From contig JAJCXN010000026.1 in NCBI GenBank assembly GCA_029263415.1, positions 62,001 through 126,000 on the forward strand: a stretch of DNA of 64,000 nucleotides, in the 5' to 3' direction. The stretch comes from Acidobacteriota bacterium (GTDB lineage Bacteria > Acidobacteriota > Thermoanaerobaculia > Multivoradales > Multivoraceae). Within the stretch, counting starts at the first letter, position 1, and each line of letters begins with the position of its first letter. The notes beneath the pieces are model-generated. The model was not told where the DNA came from and did no database searches. It saw only the letters and a program-made list of their open reading frames with translations. Shown here in pieces: positions 1 to 9,262 of the stretch. A program made the translations under genes and the position numbers.

Positions 1-198
1 GAGCCAAGGGTCGCCGTCAGGGCCGAGCTCGGGGCTCACAAACTGATAGAGCTGTCGGACCGCTCGCTGGAAGATCCAGGGCACATCAGGAAGCGCGGCC
101 CCAAGCACCACCGTTTCCAGCGCCCAAGGGCGAGCCTTACGCCAAACCGGGGGCGTAGCGGCTGTCTGAAGAACCAGATGAATGGCAGTGTTGGGCAT
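1..198 (-). CDS. N-terminal fragment of a putative small membrane protein
   Basis: The minus-strand frame is open from an ATG at 198 to the left edge, giving the first 66 residues of a protein cut by the window. It begins MPNTAIHLVLQT and contains the short motif GAALPDVPWIF, which resembles the start of YdjM/DUF457-type inner-membrane 'metal-dependent hydrolase' proteins (typically a His near the N terminus, then LPD). No Shine-Dalgarno sequence is obvious. The coding call rests on an uninterrupted frame and a protein-like composition. The family assignment is weak because the membrane segments lie outside the window. Confidence 0.45.
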   Translation of the reverse strand, partial: MPNTAIHLVLQTAATPPVWRKARPWALETVVLGAALPDVPWIFQRAVRQLYQFVSPELGPDGDPWL

Positions 199-234
199 GG
201 TGCGGTCGCGGTGAGGCTGCGGACATCGTAGGTC

Positions 235-285
235 CAGATTGAGCGATGGCCCAGATTGAACGCTGGCCCACACTGTGTGATGGCC
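235..285. repeat. Three imperfect 17-bp tandem repeats
   Basis: Three head-to-tail 17-bp units begin at 235, 252 and 269, followed by the first bases of a fourth. Units one and two share CAGATTGA.CG.TGGCC; the third keeps the TGATGGCC end. They lie just upstream of the edge gene on the minus strand. Repeated TGGCCCA blocks of this kind are known from the ends of IS21-family elements, but no transposase is visible here, so this could equally be an ordinary intergenic repeat. Confidence 0.6.
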
Positions 286-429
286 CAGAAATGACCGATC
301 CGTCGACTCACCCATCCGTGACCTGTCCGATGTCGTCACCGGATCAGGTCACTTCAAGGCAAAGTTCGACTCGAGGTTTACACCGAAGCTCTGGAAGGCC
401 TACTTGGCCTTGGGACCAGTGATGGGCCG

Positions 430-2658
430 CTATTCCTCAGCCAGTGCAAAGACGTGATTCATACCACGCAGGTACAAGGTGCCATCTGAGATCGCCGGTG
501 TGGTCATGACGATCTCGCCGAGCTCGTTCTCTGCGATTTTCTCGAAGACCGGCCCAGACCTCACCACAATCGTTTTTCCTTCCTCGGTAGTGAAGTAGAG
601 CTTGCCGTCAGCAGCTACAGGAGAGCCACTGAAGCTCTCTGCTTTGCCGACGCGCGCTCGGTAGACCCGCTCGCCGGTGGCAGCGTTGTGTGCGCTCAGA
701 CGACCATCGTTGTGGGTCATGTAGAGCAGGTCGCCATACACAGTGGGCGACGGGATGTAGGTGCCGCCTCGGTTCTGGCTCCAAGCGATGTGCTCGCTCT
801 CACTCTCGCCTTGTGGTAACGAGATATCGCCTCGGCCGCCGGGCCGGATTGCGTAGATCGGTCGCACTGGGGGATAGCCGCCGGTGACGTAGGCGATGCC
901 TCCATCGACTACCGGGGTACCCACAGTGACCTCGGAGTTCGGTCCCAAGGTCCAGAGTTCCTTGCCGGTCAACGCGTCGTAGCCGCGAATCGTGGTGCCG
1001 TTGGTGACAACTTCATCGCCCTTGTCGCTGGGCAAGATCGTGGGAGTGCCCCAGGTGGGAATTTCGTCACGCTCGGTGTGCCAGGCCAACTTGCCGGTGG
1101 CAACCTCGAAGGCCGCGATGTACGAGCCTTCTTGAATGTCTGTTTGCACGATCACCAGACCCTTGTGCAAAATGGGCGAGCTTGAGAATCCCCATTCGTA
1201 ACTTGCGTCGTAGAACCAGCCACTCACCAGCTTGCCTACTTCCTTCTTCCACAGCAGGTTGCCTGCGTAGTCGTAGGTGAAGATGCCCTCGGAGCCGAAG
1301 TGGGCGACCAAGTGCTTGCCGTCGGTCACCGGTGTCGGGTTTGCGTGGCTCGATTTAGTGTGGCGCTTGACCTTGGGTACCCCAACCGAAGCAACTCGCT
1401 CCCAAACGATCTTGCCGGTCGTTCGATCCAGCGCATAGACCTTCCAGGTGTGCTCTGAGTCGTCAGTCACTGCGTCCACGTCACCGTAGAGGCCGGTACG
1501 AAAGGTGGTGTCGCCAGAACTCGAAATGGCAGTGGTGATGAACACACGGTCGCCCCAGATGATCGGGCTCGATAGGCCGATGCCGGGAATCGGAGTTTTC
1601 CATTTGACGTTTTTGCCACTCTCACCGTCCCAAGTTGTGGGTGGATCTTGACCGTCGGCGATTCCCGAGGCGCCAGTGCCGCGAAACGAGGGCCACGGTT
1701 TGGCTGGTTGCCGCTCAACGGTTGGCAGCGGTGCCGCCTTGGGTGCCTCCGCCGCCGCCTCGGCGTCAGCAGCTGAGGGCCCTTCGTCGCGAGCGAAATA
1801 GTGTTGACCATTCTGGTCGAGGACAAACCCCTCGGAGACGCCGCCGCGGCCGGTGAAGCGCACGCCGATACCGCCGACTTCGATCACACTGAAGTCGGTT
1901 TCGGTCTGTGCGCCGAGGGTTACGGCCGGTTGTCCGTCGACTTGCAGTTTGAGAGCATCGCCGGCGACGAAGACCTTGATTCCGAGGCCGAGATCCTCAT
2001 TCTTGTAGGTGCCAACATGCGGTGCGAGTTGTTCCTGGGACAACTGGATCGAGCTCGTCGGCTCATCCGGAAGCCGGGCACTAATCAGTTCAGCGAGTTC
2101 GGTGTTGTTGTTGCTACGAGCTGCGGACTCAGCGGTCTTGAGGTCTGCGACGTCGATGGATTCGACTTTGAGGGCCGCTTTCGCCAAATCGGTGTCACCG
2201 GTTGCGCTGGCGAAGCCCAGTGCCTGGCCAGCTCCTCCAGAGCCTTGAGCCAAGAGCTCTAGTACGACCTGCCGATGCTTGGGCGAGGTCGCGACTTTCG
2301 ACAAGGCGAAGGTGAGTGGCGTCGCTTGGTAGAAGGTGTCAACTACGTCGAGGTCGGGCTTCTTCTCTAGGAACAGTTTGACCAGCTCGAGATTGCCCTT
2401 GTCGGCAGCGAAGAACAGCGGAGTGGCACCGTAGCGCGACTTGGCGTTGACGTCGGCGCCCTCCTCAAGGAGTCGCTTGACCGTTGCCACGTCTTCCTGT
2501 TGTGTTGCCTTGATCAGCTCTTGGCCGATGTCGTCGGAGGGGGCGCTAGCTCCGACTAGCAGCGCGCCCATCATCAGGACTGCAGTCACGCAGAAGCCGA
2601 CACTGAGCACGCGGCCTTTGGGTTGTGGGCGTTTCGTTCCGAGCAGAATGCGCTGCAT
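430..2658 (-). CDS. Secreted ankyrin-repeat / PQQ-like beta-propeller fusion protein
   Basis: A 742-residue exported protein. Residues 1-40 form a signal peptide or signal anchor. Residues about 45-185 hold ankyrin repeats (EEGADVNAKSRYGATPLFFA, then FLEKKPDLD). Residues about 205-290 resemble the DUF3471-type small beta domain often attached to serine beta-lactamase-like proteins. From about residue 320 to the end is a PQQ-type beta-propeller, with repeated blades containing patterns such as 'YALDRTTGKIVWE' and 'GYDALTGKELWT'. No cysteine pair or catalytic dehydrogenase signature was seen, so it is more likely a binding or scaffold propeller than a quinoprotein dehydrogenase. The ATG at 2658 precedes the signal sequence directly. 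The neighbouring minus-strand lipoprotein gene ends 78 bp upstream. Confidence 0.88.
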   Translation of the reverse strand: MQRILLGTKRPQPKGRVLSVGFCVTAVLMMGALLVGASAPSDDIGQELIKATQQEDVATVKRLLEEGADVNAKSRYGATPLFFAADKGNLELVKLFLEKKPDLDVVDTFYQATPLTFALSKVATSPKHRQVVLELLAQGSGGAGQALGFASATGDTDLAKAALKVESIDVADLKTAESAARSNNNTELAELISARLPDEPTSSIQLSQEQLAPHVGTYKNEDLGLGIKVFVAGDALKLQVDGQPAVTLGAQTETDFSVIEVGGIGVRFTGRGGVSEGFVLDQNGQHYFARDEGPSAADAEAAAEAPKAAPLPTVERQPAKPWPSFRGTGASGIADGQDPPTTWDGESGKNVKWKTPIPGIGLSSPIIWGDRVFITTAISSSGDTTFRTGLYGDVDAVTDDSEHTWKVYALDRTTGKIVWERVASVGVPKVKRHTKSSHANPTPVTDGKHLVAHFGSEGIFTYDYAGNLLWKKEVGKLVSGWFYDASYEWGFSSSPILHKGLVIVQTDIQEGSYIAAFEVATGKLAWHTERDEIPTWGTPTILPSDKGDEVVTNGTTIRGYDALTGKELWTLGPNSEVTVGTPVVDGGIAYVTGGYPPVRPIYAIRPGGRGDISLPQGESESEHIAWSQNRGGTYIPSPTVYGDLLYMTHNDGRLSAHNAATGERVYRARVGKAESFSGSPVAADGKLYFTTEEGKTIVVRSGPVFEKIAENELGEIVMTTPAISDGTLYLRGMNHVFALAEE

Positions 2659-2736
2659 GGTGTGTCTCTTGGTAGTTGGGGTCTGGATGGCCTATGGGGT
2701 GAGTTGAACCCTCAAAGGGGGAATCAATTCAGCTTG

Positions 2737-3186
2737 TCAGTCTCTGACCTCAAGCCGCAACTCTCCGGAGTGTTCGAGATCGCCTCGTTTGGATTGTTCA
2801 GCATGGGTCGCAACCAGGACGCCGTTGTGAACCTCCCCAACGATCTGCCAGGTGCGAGTGTTGCGCCCGCGACCGCTACTCACGGTGCCGCTGAAAGGGC
2901 CCGCAGCGAGGTTGCCCCGCAGTTCGCCTCGCCACTTGTGGCGGCTGCCGTTGAAACGGAAGGTGAAGGTAGCGTTCCAGGTGTCATCTTCTCCGCTCGG
3001 GGTCAAAGTCGCTGCAATGGCGGTCGTATCGTTGCCGCCCAGCGTCCAGGTAAAACTGCCGTCCATGGTCACTTCCGCAACGGCAGTCGCTACGGCGGGT
3101 TCGCTGCAGCCCAGCAGCGGAACTAGGCCCAGGAGCACAGTGATTCCGAGTAACGAGAGCGAGGCGAAGATCGTCCGTCGGTTCAT
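2737..3186 (-). CDS. Lipoprotein of unknown function
   Basis: A 149-residue protein starting at the ATG at 3186. It has a classical lipoprotein signal: positive MNRR start, hydrophobic stretch, and lipobox LLGC at residues about 25-28. The mature part is beta-rich and polar (DGSFTWTLGG, FRFNGSRHKWRGEL) and ends RLEVRD, suggesting a small beta-sandwich. No family was recognised. A longer open frame exists upstream, but the start was placed at the ATG because the lipoprotein signal begins there. It is divergently arranged with the VOC gene across a 194-bp intergenic region that probably holds both promoters. Confidence 0.7.
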   Translation of the reverse strand: MNRRTIFASLSLLGITVLLGLVPLLGCSEPAVATAVAEVTMDGSFTWTLGGNDTTAIAATLTPSGEDDTWNATFTFRFNGSRHKWRGELRGNLAAGPFSGTVSSGRGRNTRTWQIVGEVHNGVLVATHAEQSKRGDLEHSGELRLEVRD

Positions 3187-3380
3187 TGCTGTGGTACGAG
3201 CGCAAGGCAAGGAATGTTCCGCCGGGCGTGCCCTGTTGGTCGGTCGGACCAAGGCAAAGGCGGATGCCGAGATACGATCGCGTGACATACCGATGGCTGA
3301 CAGTTGCTCGGAGTTCGCGAGAGAACTGCCCGAGACCCGCAGCGAGCCCGTTGCGGACTTGGTAACCAGGAGACTTGGAT

Positions 3381-4136
3381 ATGAGATTGCGCCAGTTAGT
3401 TCTTGTAGCGGAGACCATTGAGCCGCTTGCAAGCCAGCTCCAAGAGATCTTTGACCTAGGAGATGGCTACAACGACCCCAACATCATCCACTTTGGCCTT
3501 TCGAACATCGTGCTGCCCGTTGGCGACACCTTCCTCGAGATCGTTGCCCCTGTTAAGGCGGGAACGACCGCTGGCCGCTACATGGAGCGTCGTGGTGCTG
3601 GTGGCTACATGGTGATCGTGCAGGTTCCGCACACCGCTGCGGCTCGCCAACGCTTTGACGACCTGGGCATGCGAGTGGTGTGGAAAGCAGATCACGACGC
3701 GATCGATGGCACCCATCTACATCCGAAGGACACTGGCGGTGCGATTCTCTCCTTGGACGAGGCGCGACCCAAAGAATCGTGGCAGTGGGCTGGTCCAGAT
3801 TGGGAGGGTCACAGCGACCGCACAGCGCGGGTCAAGCAACTGCTTGGTGCGACGCTGCAGAGCCCGACGCCGAGAGCGCTGGCCGAACGCTGGGCCGCGA
3901 TCTGTGCTCGACCGTTGCTTGCCGGAGATGACGGTTCGACGTGGCGGATCGAGTGGGAGGGTGAGGGCTCAGGTTTCCTCGAGTTTGTCGAGGCTCAAGA
4001 CGACCGCGGCGAAGGCCTGTCCGGGTTCTGGTTCGCGCCCAATGACGGTGAAGCCGTGTTGGCGGCGGCCAAGGCTCAGGGGCTCGAGGTCGAGGATCGA
4101 AGCTTTGAGCTGGGCGGTATTCGGTTTCACGTTTGA
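3381..4136 (+). CDS. VOC family protein (glyoxalase-like domain)
   Basis: A 251-residue protein of the vicinal-oxygen-chelate superfamily, closest in pattern to the 'glyoxalase-like domain' proteins (PF13468 type). The N terminus MRLRQLVLVAETIEPLASQL, followed by HFGLSNIVLPVGDTFLEIVAP, is the typical opening beta-alpha-beta unit, with His, Glu and a later His as likely metal ligands. A second, degenerate VOC half covers residues about 165-250. The ATG at 3381 was chosen because AGGAG at 3368-3372 is 8 nt upstream; a TTG six bases earlier is too close to it. Substrate unknown. It leads a run of three plus-strand genes that includes two luciferase-like oxidoreductases. Confidence 0.85.
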   Translation: MRLRQLVLVAETIEPLASQLQEIFDLGDGYNDPNIIHFGLSNIVLPVGDTFLEIVAPVKAGTTAGRYMERRGAGGYMVIVQVPHTAAARQRFDDLGMRVVWKADHDAIDGTHLHPKDTGGAILSLDEARPKESWQWAGPDWEGHSDRTARVKQLLGATLQSPTPRALAERWAAICARPLLAGDDGSTWRIEWEGEGSGFLEFVEAQDDRGEGLSGFWFAPNDGEAVLAAAKAQGLEVEDRSFELGGIRFHV

Positions 4137-4191
4137 ACATCGAGTGCCCAGCTAGGGGCTGCGAACAGCCTTCGCAAGTGCGGGAAAGCCA

Positions 4192-5163
4192 ATGAACCTC
4201 GAGATTGGGCTCACGCCATGGCGGGAGCCTCCGGCCACCGGTCCCGACGCAAGTTTTGCCGACCAGGCCGTGCGAGCCGAAGAGTTGGGGTTCGACTCGC
4301 TGTTTGTTCCAGAGAGTCACTTCTTTGCGGGGGCCTTACCAGCGCCGCTGGTGCTATTGAGCTATGCGGCCGCTCGGACCGGGCGGTTGAAGCTGGGCAC
4401 GACCTCGTTGCTGTTGCCGGTTCGCAACCCGGTTCTCCTAGCAGAAGAGATCGCCATGCTCGATCGATTGTCTGCTGGGCGGCTGATCCTGGGAGTAGGG
4501 CGCGGGTTCCGGCGTGCCTTGTTCGATGTGCTCGAGATCGACGAAACTAAGAAGCGCACCCTACTGGAGCAGTCGCTAGAGCGCATGAAGGCGGCTTGGG
4601 CCGGCGAACCGCTTTTGTCCGGTGAGTGGTCCGACACGAGCCAAGGTCCGCGCATGTTTCCGGTGCCGGAACAAGACCCACATCCGCCGCTGTGGATGGC
4701 TGCCTTCGGACCCAAGGCGCTTCAGCAGGCCGCGCGACTAGAGATGCCCTATCTTGCCTCGCCTTTGGAGTGCACGGCGCAACTCGCCGAGAACTACTCA
4801 GCGCTCGAACGTGCCGCTGATGATCTGGGACTACCAAGCCCGCGGACCCGGCCCTTGATGCGCACCGTATTCATCAACGATGACGAGGGGGTCTGCAAAC
4901 GGGTGCGCGAGGGGCTGGCCGTGGAGCATGATGCTTGGAAGAAGACGGCTGCTCCTGCACTCCGCCGGTCGCTGGAAGCGCCGCTCGCAGAACGGGTGCT
5001 GGTCGGTAGCCGGGAATGGGTCGAGCGTGCGATCGCGACCCTTGCTCAACAACTTAAGGTGACCCACATCATCGCTCGTTGCCTGGTTCCGGAGGCGACC
5101 GCTGGTGAGGTTGAAGCTTCGGTTGAATGTCTGGCAGCTCTGCTGCCGAAGGCGCCGCCTTGA
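4192..5163 (+). CDS. LLM-class (luciferase-like) F420-dependent oxidoreductase
   Basis: A 323-residue TIM-barrel protein of the bacterial luciferase-like superfamily. Diagnostic segments are AEELGFDSLFVPESHFF near the N terminus, LKLGTTSLLLPVRNPVLLAEE and LSAGRLILGVGRGF. In this superfamily the cofactor is FMN or F420. The presence of CofC and CofGH about 6 kb away makes F420 the better guess, but that is inference. The central region has YLASPLECTAQLAENY where other members contact substrate. The spacing of 55 bp after the VOC gene suggests cotranscription. Substrate not predictable. Confidence 0.87.
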   Translation: MNLEIGLTPWREPPATGPDASFADQAVRAEELGFDSLFVPESHFFAGALPAPLVLLSYAAARTGRLKLGTTSLLLPVRNPVLLAEEIAMLDRLSAGRLILGVGRGFRRALFDVLEIDETKKRTLLEQSLERMKAAWAGEPLLSGEWSDTSQGPRMFPVPEQDPHPPLWMAAFGPKALQQAARLEMPYLASPLECTAQLAENYSALERAADDLGLPSPRTRPLMRTVFINDDEGVCKRVREGLAVEHDAWKKTAAPALRRSLEAPLAERVLVGSREWVERAIATLAQQLKVTHIIARCLVPEATAGEVEASVECLAALLPKAPP

Positions 5164-5308
5164 TCCACGTTTGCTGTGGACCCAAGCGAGTCGGGATCTG
5201 CAACGGACTGGCTGCTACAGTCCGCGCTTCAACAAAAAGCGAGATCGGCCTACTGTTGGCCTTAGGGATGCTCGGCAAAGATTCATTGTTCTTTTGGGAG
5301 ACGTTTCC

Positions 5309-6349
5309 ATGAAGCTCGGAATGCTGTTCGGATACTCAGGCAAGAACGTTGTGGTGCCAATGGACTTGATCCGGCAAGCTGAGTCGATTGGCTTCGACTC
5401 GGTGTGGACAGCAGAGGCCTACGGCTCAGACGCCGTGACGCCAGCGGCTTGGATCTTGGCGCAGACCGAAAAGATCAAAGTTGGCACCGCCATCATGCAA
5501 GCGCCGGGACGTTCACCCGCTTGCGCGGCGATGACTGCGATGACGCTCAACCAACTGTCGGGCGGTCGTTTTCTGTTTGGAGTTGGTCCGTCTGGGCCGC
5601 AGGTGGTGGAGGGATGGCACGGAGAGAGCTATGCCCGGCCGCTATCGCGCATGCGCGAGTATGTAGAGATATGTCGCAAGATTTTTGCTCGGGACGCGAA
5701 GGTGACGCACGAGGGGTTTCACTACAACCTGCCGTACCAAGGGCCTGGCGCAACCGGATTGGGCAAGCCGCTCAAGAGCATTCTGCGCGAGGACAAGTCG
5801 ATGCCGCTCTACACCGCCGCGATCACCCCAGGCGGTGTTCGGTTGGCCGGCGAGTTGGCCGACGGCTTCTTTCCTGTGTGGATGAACCCCGAGCGTTTCG
5901 ACATCTTTGAGCAGTCTCTCGAAGAGGGCTTCAAGATTGCGGGCAATGGCAAGTCGCTGGATGACTTCACGGTCGCTCCATTTGTGCAGATGGTGATGGG
6001 CGACGACCTAGAACAGTGTCGTAATGCAGTGAAGCCGGGGCTGGCTCTGTATATTGGCGGAATGGGGGCTAAGTCGAAGAACTTCTACAACGACTATGCA
6101 TGCAAGCTGGGCTACGAGGAAGATGCCGCCAAGATCCAGGACCTGTTCTTGTCGGGTCGACAGGGCGAGGCCACCATGGCGGTGCCAGATGCGCTCGTCG
6201 ATGACGTGCATCTGGTGGGCCCGAAAGAACGGATCGTTGAGCGCTTGGCAGCATGGAAAGACGCGGGCACAAAGAATCACGTTGGCGCGATGTTGATCGG
6301 CTCGGCGCAGGTCGAGGCGTTGGAGGTCGTGGCCGAGTCCATGTTGTAG
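5309..6349 (+). CDS. LLM-class F420-dependent oxidoreductase
   Basis: A 346-residue luciferase-like monooxygenase-family protein. It shows MKLGMLFGYSG, AESIGFDSVWTAEAYGSDAV, IKVGTAIMQAPGRSPACAAM and LSGGRFLFGVGPSGPQVVEG, a pattern usual for actinobacterial F420-dependent members. The start was set at the ATG at 5309, preceded by GGGAG with 8 nt spacing; the upstream open frame (to 5105) lies mostly inside the preceding gene and is not protein-like. Likely cotranscribed with the previous oxidoreductase. It ends 32 bp from the convergent glycosyltransferase gene. Confidence 0.9.
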   Translation: MKLGMLFGYSGKNVVVPMDLIRQAESIGFDSVWTAEAYGSDAVTPAAWILAQTEKIKVGTAIMQAPGRSPACAAMTAMTLNQLSGGRFLFGVGPSGPQVVEGWHGESYARPLSRMREYVEICRKIFARDAKVTHEGFHYNLPYQGPGATGLGKPLKSILREDKSMPLYTAAITPGGVRLAGELADGFFPVWMNPERFDIFEQSLEEGFKIAGNGKSLDDFTVAPFVQMVMGDDLEQCRNAVKPGLALYIGGMGAKSKNFYNDYACKLGYEEDAAKIQDLFLSGRQGEATMAVPDALVDDVHLVGPKERIVERLAAWKDAGTKNHVGAMLIGSAQVEALEVVAESML

Positions 6350-6381
6350 GGCGGCCTTGCCGAGCTAGATCGAGTGAGGCT

Positions 6382-7590
6382 TCAGAGGGCCATTTCCTGC
6401 CAGAGGGTTAGGTACTGCTGGCCGATCCGTTCGATCGAAAAGTGCTCGGTGACGTGGCGGCGAGCGGCTGCGCCCATGGCCCGGCAAGCGTCTCGATCGT
6501 TGGCTAGGCGGTTGAGCGCGTTTGCTAGACCGGTCGCGTCTTCTGGATCGACCAGGATTCCACTCTCTCCGTCGATGAACGCCTCCGGAATGCCGGCGAC
6601 CCGGGTGGCAATGATCGGCAGGCCGGCGGCCATCGCTTCGAGGATCGCTACCGGAAACCCTTCGTAGGTGGACGGGAGAACAAAGACGTCGGCGTCTTGA
6701 TAGTGGGCCGCGACCTGCTCGCGTGTGCGGCGGCCTAGAAACGTTACCTGCTCGAGATTCTGACTGCGAGCCTGCGCTAGAAGAGCATGCTCCTGCTCGC
6801 CGTCTCCAACCACGCTGAGCTCCACGTTCTTTGCTGCCGGTAGGCCGAGGGTCTGGAGTAGTACGCATACAGCTTTGCGGGTCCGCAGCCGACCGACGTA
6901 CAAGGCCTGTAGAGGAGCCTCGGCCTGAGTTCCGTGAGTCCCGTTTGGGGCCTCGCCCTGTGCCTCGTTCTGTGGCTCGGTCCGTATCTCGGTCTTAACG
7001 ATGGGCTCCGGGCCCAGCCGAATGCCGTTGGCGATGACCGTGATGGTGTGGCGCGCCACACGATAATCGGCCTCAAGCTCTTCGGCGGTGAAGTGAGAGC
7101 ATGCGACCACTCGATCCGCCAGTTGGGCGGTCAGTTTGCCTGCGCGCTCCAGCAGGGGAGCGCGGATGGTTCGAAAGATGCGTTCCGAACGGGTCGGGCT
7201 GGAGACAGGAACGCCGTCCGCCATCACCGTTCTTACTTCCGCTGCCTCCCGGCGGTAAGAGACTTGAAAGGTGGCCGCTAGCTGCGGAGTGCTCAGACCA
7301 AGCCGGCGACGGATAGCGATCATGACTGCGATCACCACGCCATCCGATTCGTTGACATGGATCACATCAGCCGCGCCCCGGCCGAGCTTCGCGCGCCAAG
7401 CCGCGAGCAGGGGAAACAAGACTTTGAGGCCGCCGGTGGCGAGCACTCGAGCATTCCCTACTGGTGCAGTTCGGGTCAGAACCTTGATGTCTGCGCTATC
7501 AGCGAGGCCCTCGAGCAGTTCCTGCGCCAGCGAACCAACACCTGAGATGTCAGCTGGGGGATAGGTGTTGCTGACGATTTGGATCTTCAC
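6382..7590 (-). CDS. Glycosyltransferase family 4 protein
   Basis: A 402-residue GT-B fold glycosyltransferase of the GT4 type. The N-terminal acceptor domain begins KIQIVSNTYPPADISGVGSL. The C-terminal nucleotide-sugar domain holds ALYVGRLRTRKA, the EQEHALLAQ region, and DVFVLPSTYEGFPVAILEAM, whose E-x7-E motif is the GT4 donor-site signature. A hydrophilic low-complexity insert (about residues 205-235, rich in E, T, Q and P) separates the lobes and is not typical. The start was placed at a GTG (7590) because homology-like sequence begins there; a TTG at 7617 is an alternative. Neither has a clear ribosome-binding site. It follows the next glycosyltransferase by 47 bp, so the two are probably an operon for an exported glycan or glycolipid. 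Confidence 0.87.
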   Translation of the reverse strand: MKIQIVSNTYPPADISGVGSLAQELLEGLADSADIKVLTRTAPVGNARVLATGGLKVLFPLLAAWRAKLGRGAADVIHVNESDGVVIAVMIAIRRRLGLSTPQLAATFQVSYRREAAEVRTVMADGVPVSSPTRSERIFRTIRAPLLERAGKLTAQLADRVVACSHFTAEELEADYRVARHTITVIANGIRLGPEPIVKTEIRTEPQNEAQGEAPNGTHGTQAEAPLQALYVGRLRTRKAVCVLLQTLGLPAAKNVELSVVGDGEQEHALLAQARSQNLEQVTFLGRRTREQVAAHYQDADVFVLPSTYEGFPVAILEAMAAGLPIIATRVAGIPEAFIDGESGILVDPEDATGLANALNRLANDRDACRAMGAAARRHVTEHFSIERIGQQYLTLWQEMAL

Positions 7591-7637
7591 GTGGTGGCTG
7601 CTGCGATCTTTGGGCAAGCGGTATCAGTGAGTGCGAG

Positions 7638-8846
7638 CTACGCCGGAGCGCCAGCATCGACGTAGGCCTGACGATAGCGGGCAGCGACGTGAGTCCAGGT
7701 GAGCTCGGCCAAAACTTTGGCTCGTGCATTGGCTCCTAGGGTTTTGCGCTCTTGGGCAGATTCGAGCAGACGCTCGAACGCTGCGGTTAGTGCGGCCGCG
7801 TCCTTTTCGGGCGCGAGCAATCCGGTCTCGCCGTCGAGCACGACCTCGGGAATGCCGCCAATGCGTGAACCAACAATCGCGGTTGCAGACGCCATCGCTT
7901 CCATGACCACGTTGGGTAGACCGTCAACGTTGCCCACGGGATCCGTGACCGAAGGCATGGTGAAAATGTCCGCAGCTGTGTAGTAGGCGTTGAGTTCGTC
8001 GTGCTGGACTCCGCCGGGGAAACGCACGCGGTCACCAATGCCGAGCTGTGCAGCTTGAGCTTTGAGGTCCTCAAGGCAGTCGCCTTCGCCTGCAAGCACC
8101 GCTGTCCAGCGCTCGCTACGTACGTTGGATAGGGCATTGAGGAGAACGTCGAAACCCTTCTTGAGCACCATCCTGCCGACCGCCAGGATCATCAGCTGGC
8201 CGTCAGCGACTTCGAGGCGCTCGCGAAGTTTTGCTGCTTCGGGCGACTGGCCGTCGAAGCGATCTGGGTCCACGCCGTAGGGGATGAAGCGCGCGTTCGC
8301 AGTCTCACGGATCTTGAGAGTGCGGTTCACGAGGTCCTGGCTTGAGCCGGTGAGAGCCCCAGTCCGGCCGAGAGCGAAACGCACTGGTAGGCGCAACCAC
8401 TGCCGTTCCGCCATGTAGACATCGGTGCCGTGCAGGCTCATCACCAGTGGCCCTTTGGTTGCGGTAGCAGCAGCCACGCCGTTGGGCACCAGCCAGTGCG
8501 CGTTGACTACATCTGGACGCGCGCTCTTGAGGTGGCGCTTGAGGGCCCTCCGGGCGGCCAACGCATAGCCGGGCGCCAACCGATAGGCCTGCCGCTTGAG
8601 ATTCACATCCGCCTCCATGGTGCGGGAGTAGCCCAGAAGATGATCCTCGTCGCGCTTGGCGTAGCGGAACGACTCGACAGTGAGACCGTCGCTGGTTGCG
8701 ATCTTGTCGAGATCTGCATCCCACGGCAGGATCACATGCACGGTGTCACCCGCGGCGACCAACGCCTGGGCGATGCTCTGGATAAACGTGCCAGCCGTAT
8801 CTCCCGGGTACCGGGGATAGGTCTGCGTGAGCATGACAATCTTCAT
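7638..8846 (-). CDS. Glycosyltransferase family 4 protein
   Basis: A 402-residue GT4-type glycosyltransferase. It starts at the ATG at 8846 (MKIVMLTQTYPRYPGDTAGT), the characteristic beginning of the acceptor domain, so a much longer upstream open frame was not used. The donor domain contains ILAVGRMVLKKGFDVLLNAL, VRFPGGVQHDELNAYYTAAD and GLPNVVMEAMASATAIVGSR, with the E-x7-E type motif. It is first in a two-gene minus-strand unit with the downstream GT4 gene. Sugar donor and acceptor cannot be deduced. Confidence 0.88.
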   Translation of the reverse strand: MKIVMLTQTYPRYPGDTAGTFIQSIAQALVAAGDTVHVILPWDADLDKIATSDGLTVESFRYAKRDEDHLLGYSRTMEADVNLKRQAYRLAPGYALAARRALKRHLKSARPDVVNAHWLVPNGVAAATATKGPLVMSLHGTDVYMAERQWLRLPVRFALGRTGALTGSSQDLVNRTLKIRETANARFIPYGVDPDRFDGQSPEAAKLRERLEVADGQLMILAVGRMVLKKGFDVLLNALSNVRSERWTAVLAGEGDCLEDLKAQAAQLGIGDRVRFPGGVQHDELNAYYTAADIFTMPSVTDPVGNVDGLPNVVMEAMASATAIVGSRIGGIPEVVLDGETGLLAPEKDAAALTAAFERLLESAQERKTLGANARAKVLAELTWTHVAARYRQAYVDAGAPA

Positions 8847-9262
8847 TGATGCATCGATTTCGTTCGGTTGAGGTCTTTGACCCAAAGCGCAAGTATGGGA
8901 ATGCGAGCCCCTGATGTGCTCGCTAGAAACGCCACTCAGGTCGGGCCCGCTAGCCCGAGCAAGCAGGCGAGTCGTGGCGAGAGACTGATTGAACTTCGAC
9001 TCGAATACCGAGGTGTTCAATGCGGGGGAGATTACCAGTCTCACGTGTCGCTTGGTCGGTTCTACGAGCCTTCTGCTCGGGCTACTCGCAGCCTTGTCGA
9101 GATCGACTCAATCGCCCGAGTGGGAGACGTAGAAATGGTTCGCCAGGAGATCCGTACTACTTCTCGTGACCAAGTGTGAAAAGGGCCGGCTGGCGCGATC
9201 CTGTGGTGCTCGTTCAGGACAATTGTGAGGAGGGGCCGCTTAGCTCGCTGGGAGTGGCTGGC
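8847..9262. other. Intergenic stretch with no supported gene
   Basis: About 416 bp between the glycosyltransferase start and the end of the glutaredoxin gene, both on the minus strand. A 103-codon plus-strand open frame covers 8868-9179, but it has no recognisable domain, low hydrophobic content and no ribosome-binding site, so it is not called. No repeat or RNA structure was recognised. The glycosyltransferase promoter probably lies here. Confidence 0.5.

Noticed and set aside
1801-2262. 153-codon plus-strand open frame inside the ankyrin/PQQ gene
   Set aside because: Antisense shadow of a clearly real gene; no independent evidence.
8868-9179. 103-codon plus-strand open frame
   Set aside because: No domain, no ribosome-binding site, composition unlike neighbouring proteins; it lies in the probable promoter region of a minus-strand operon.
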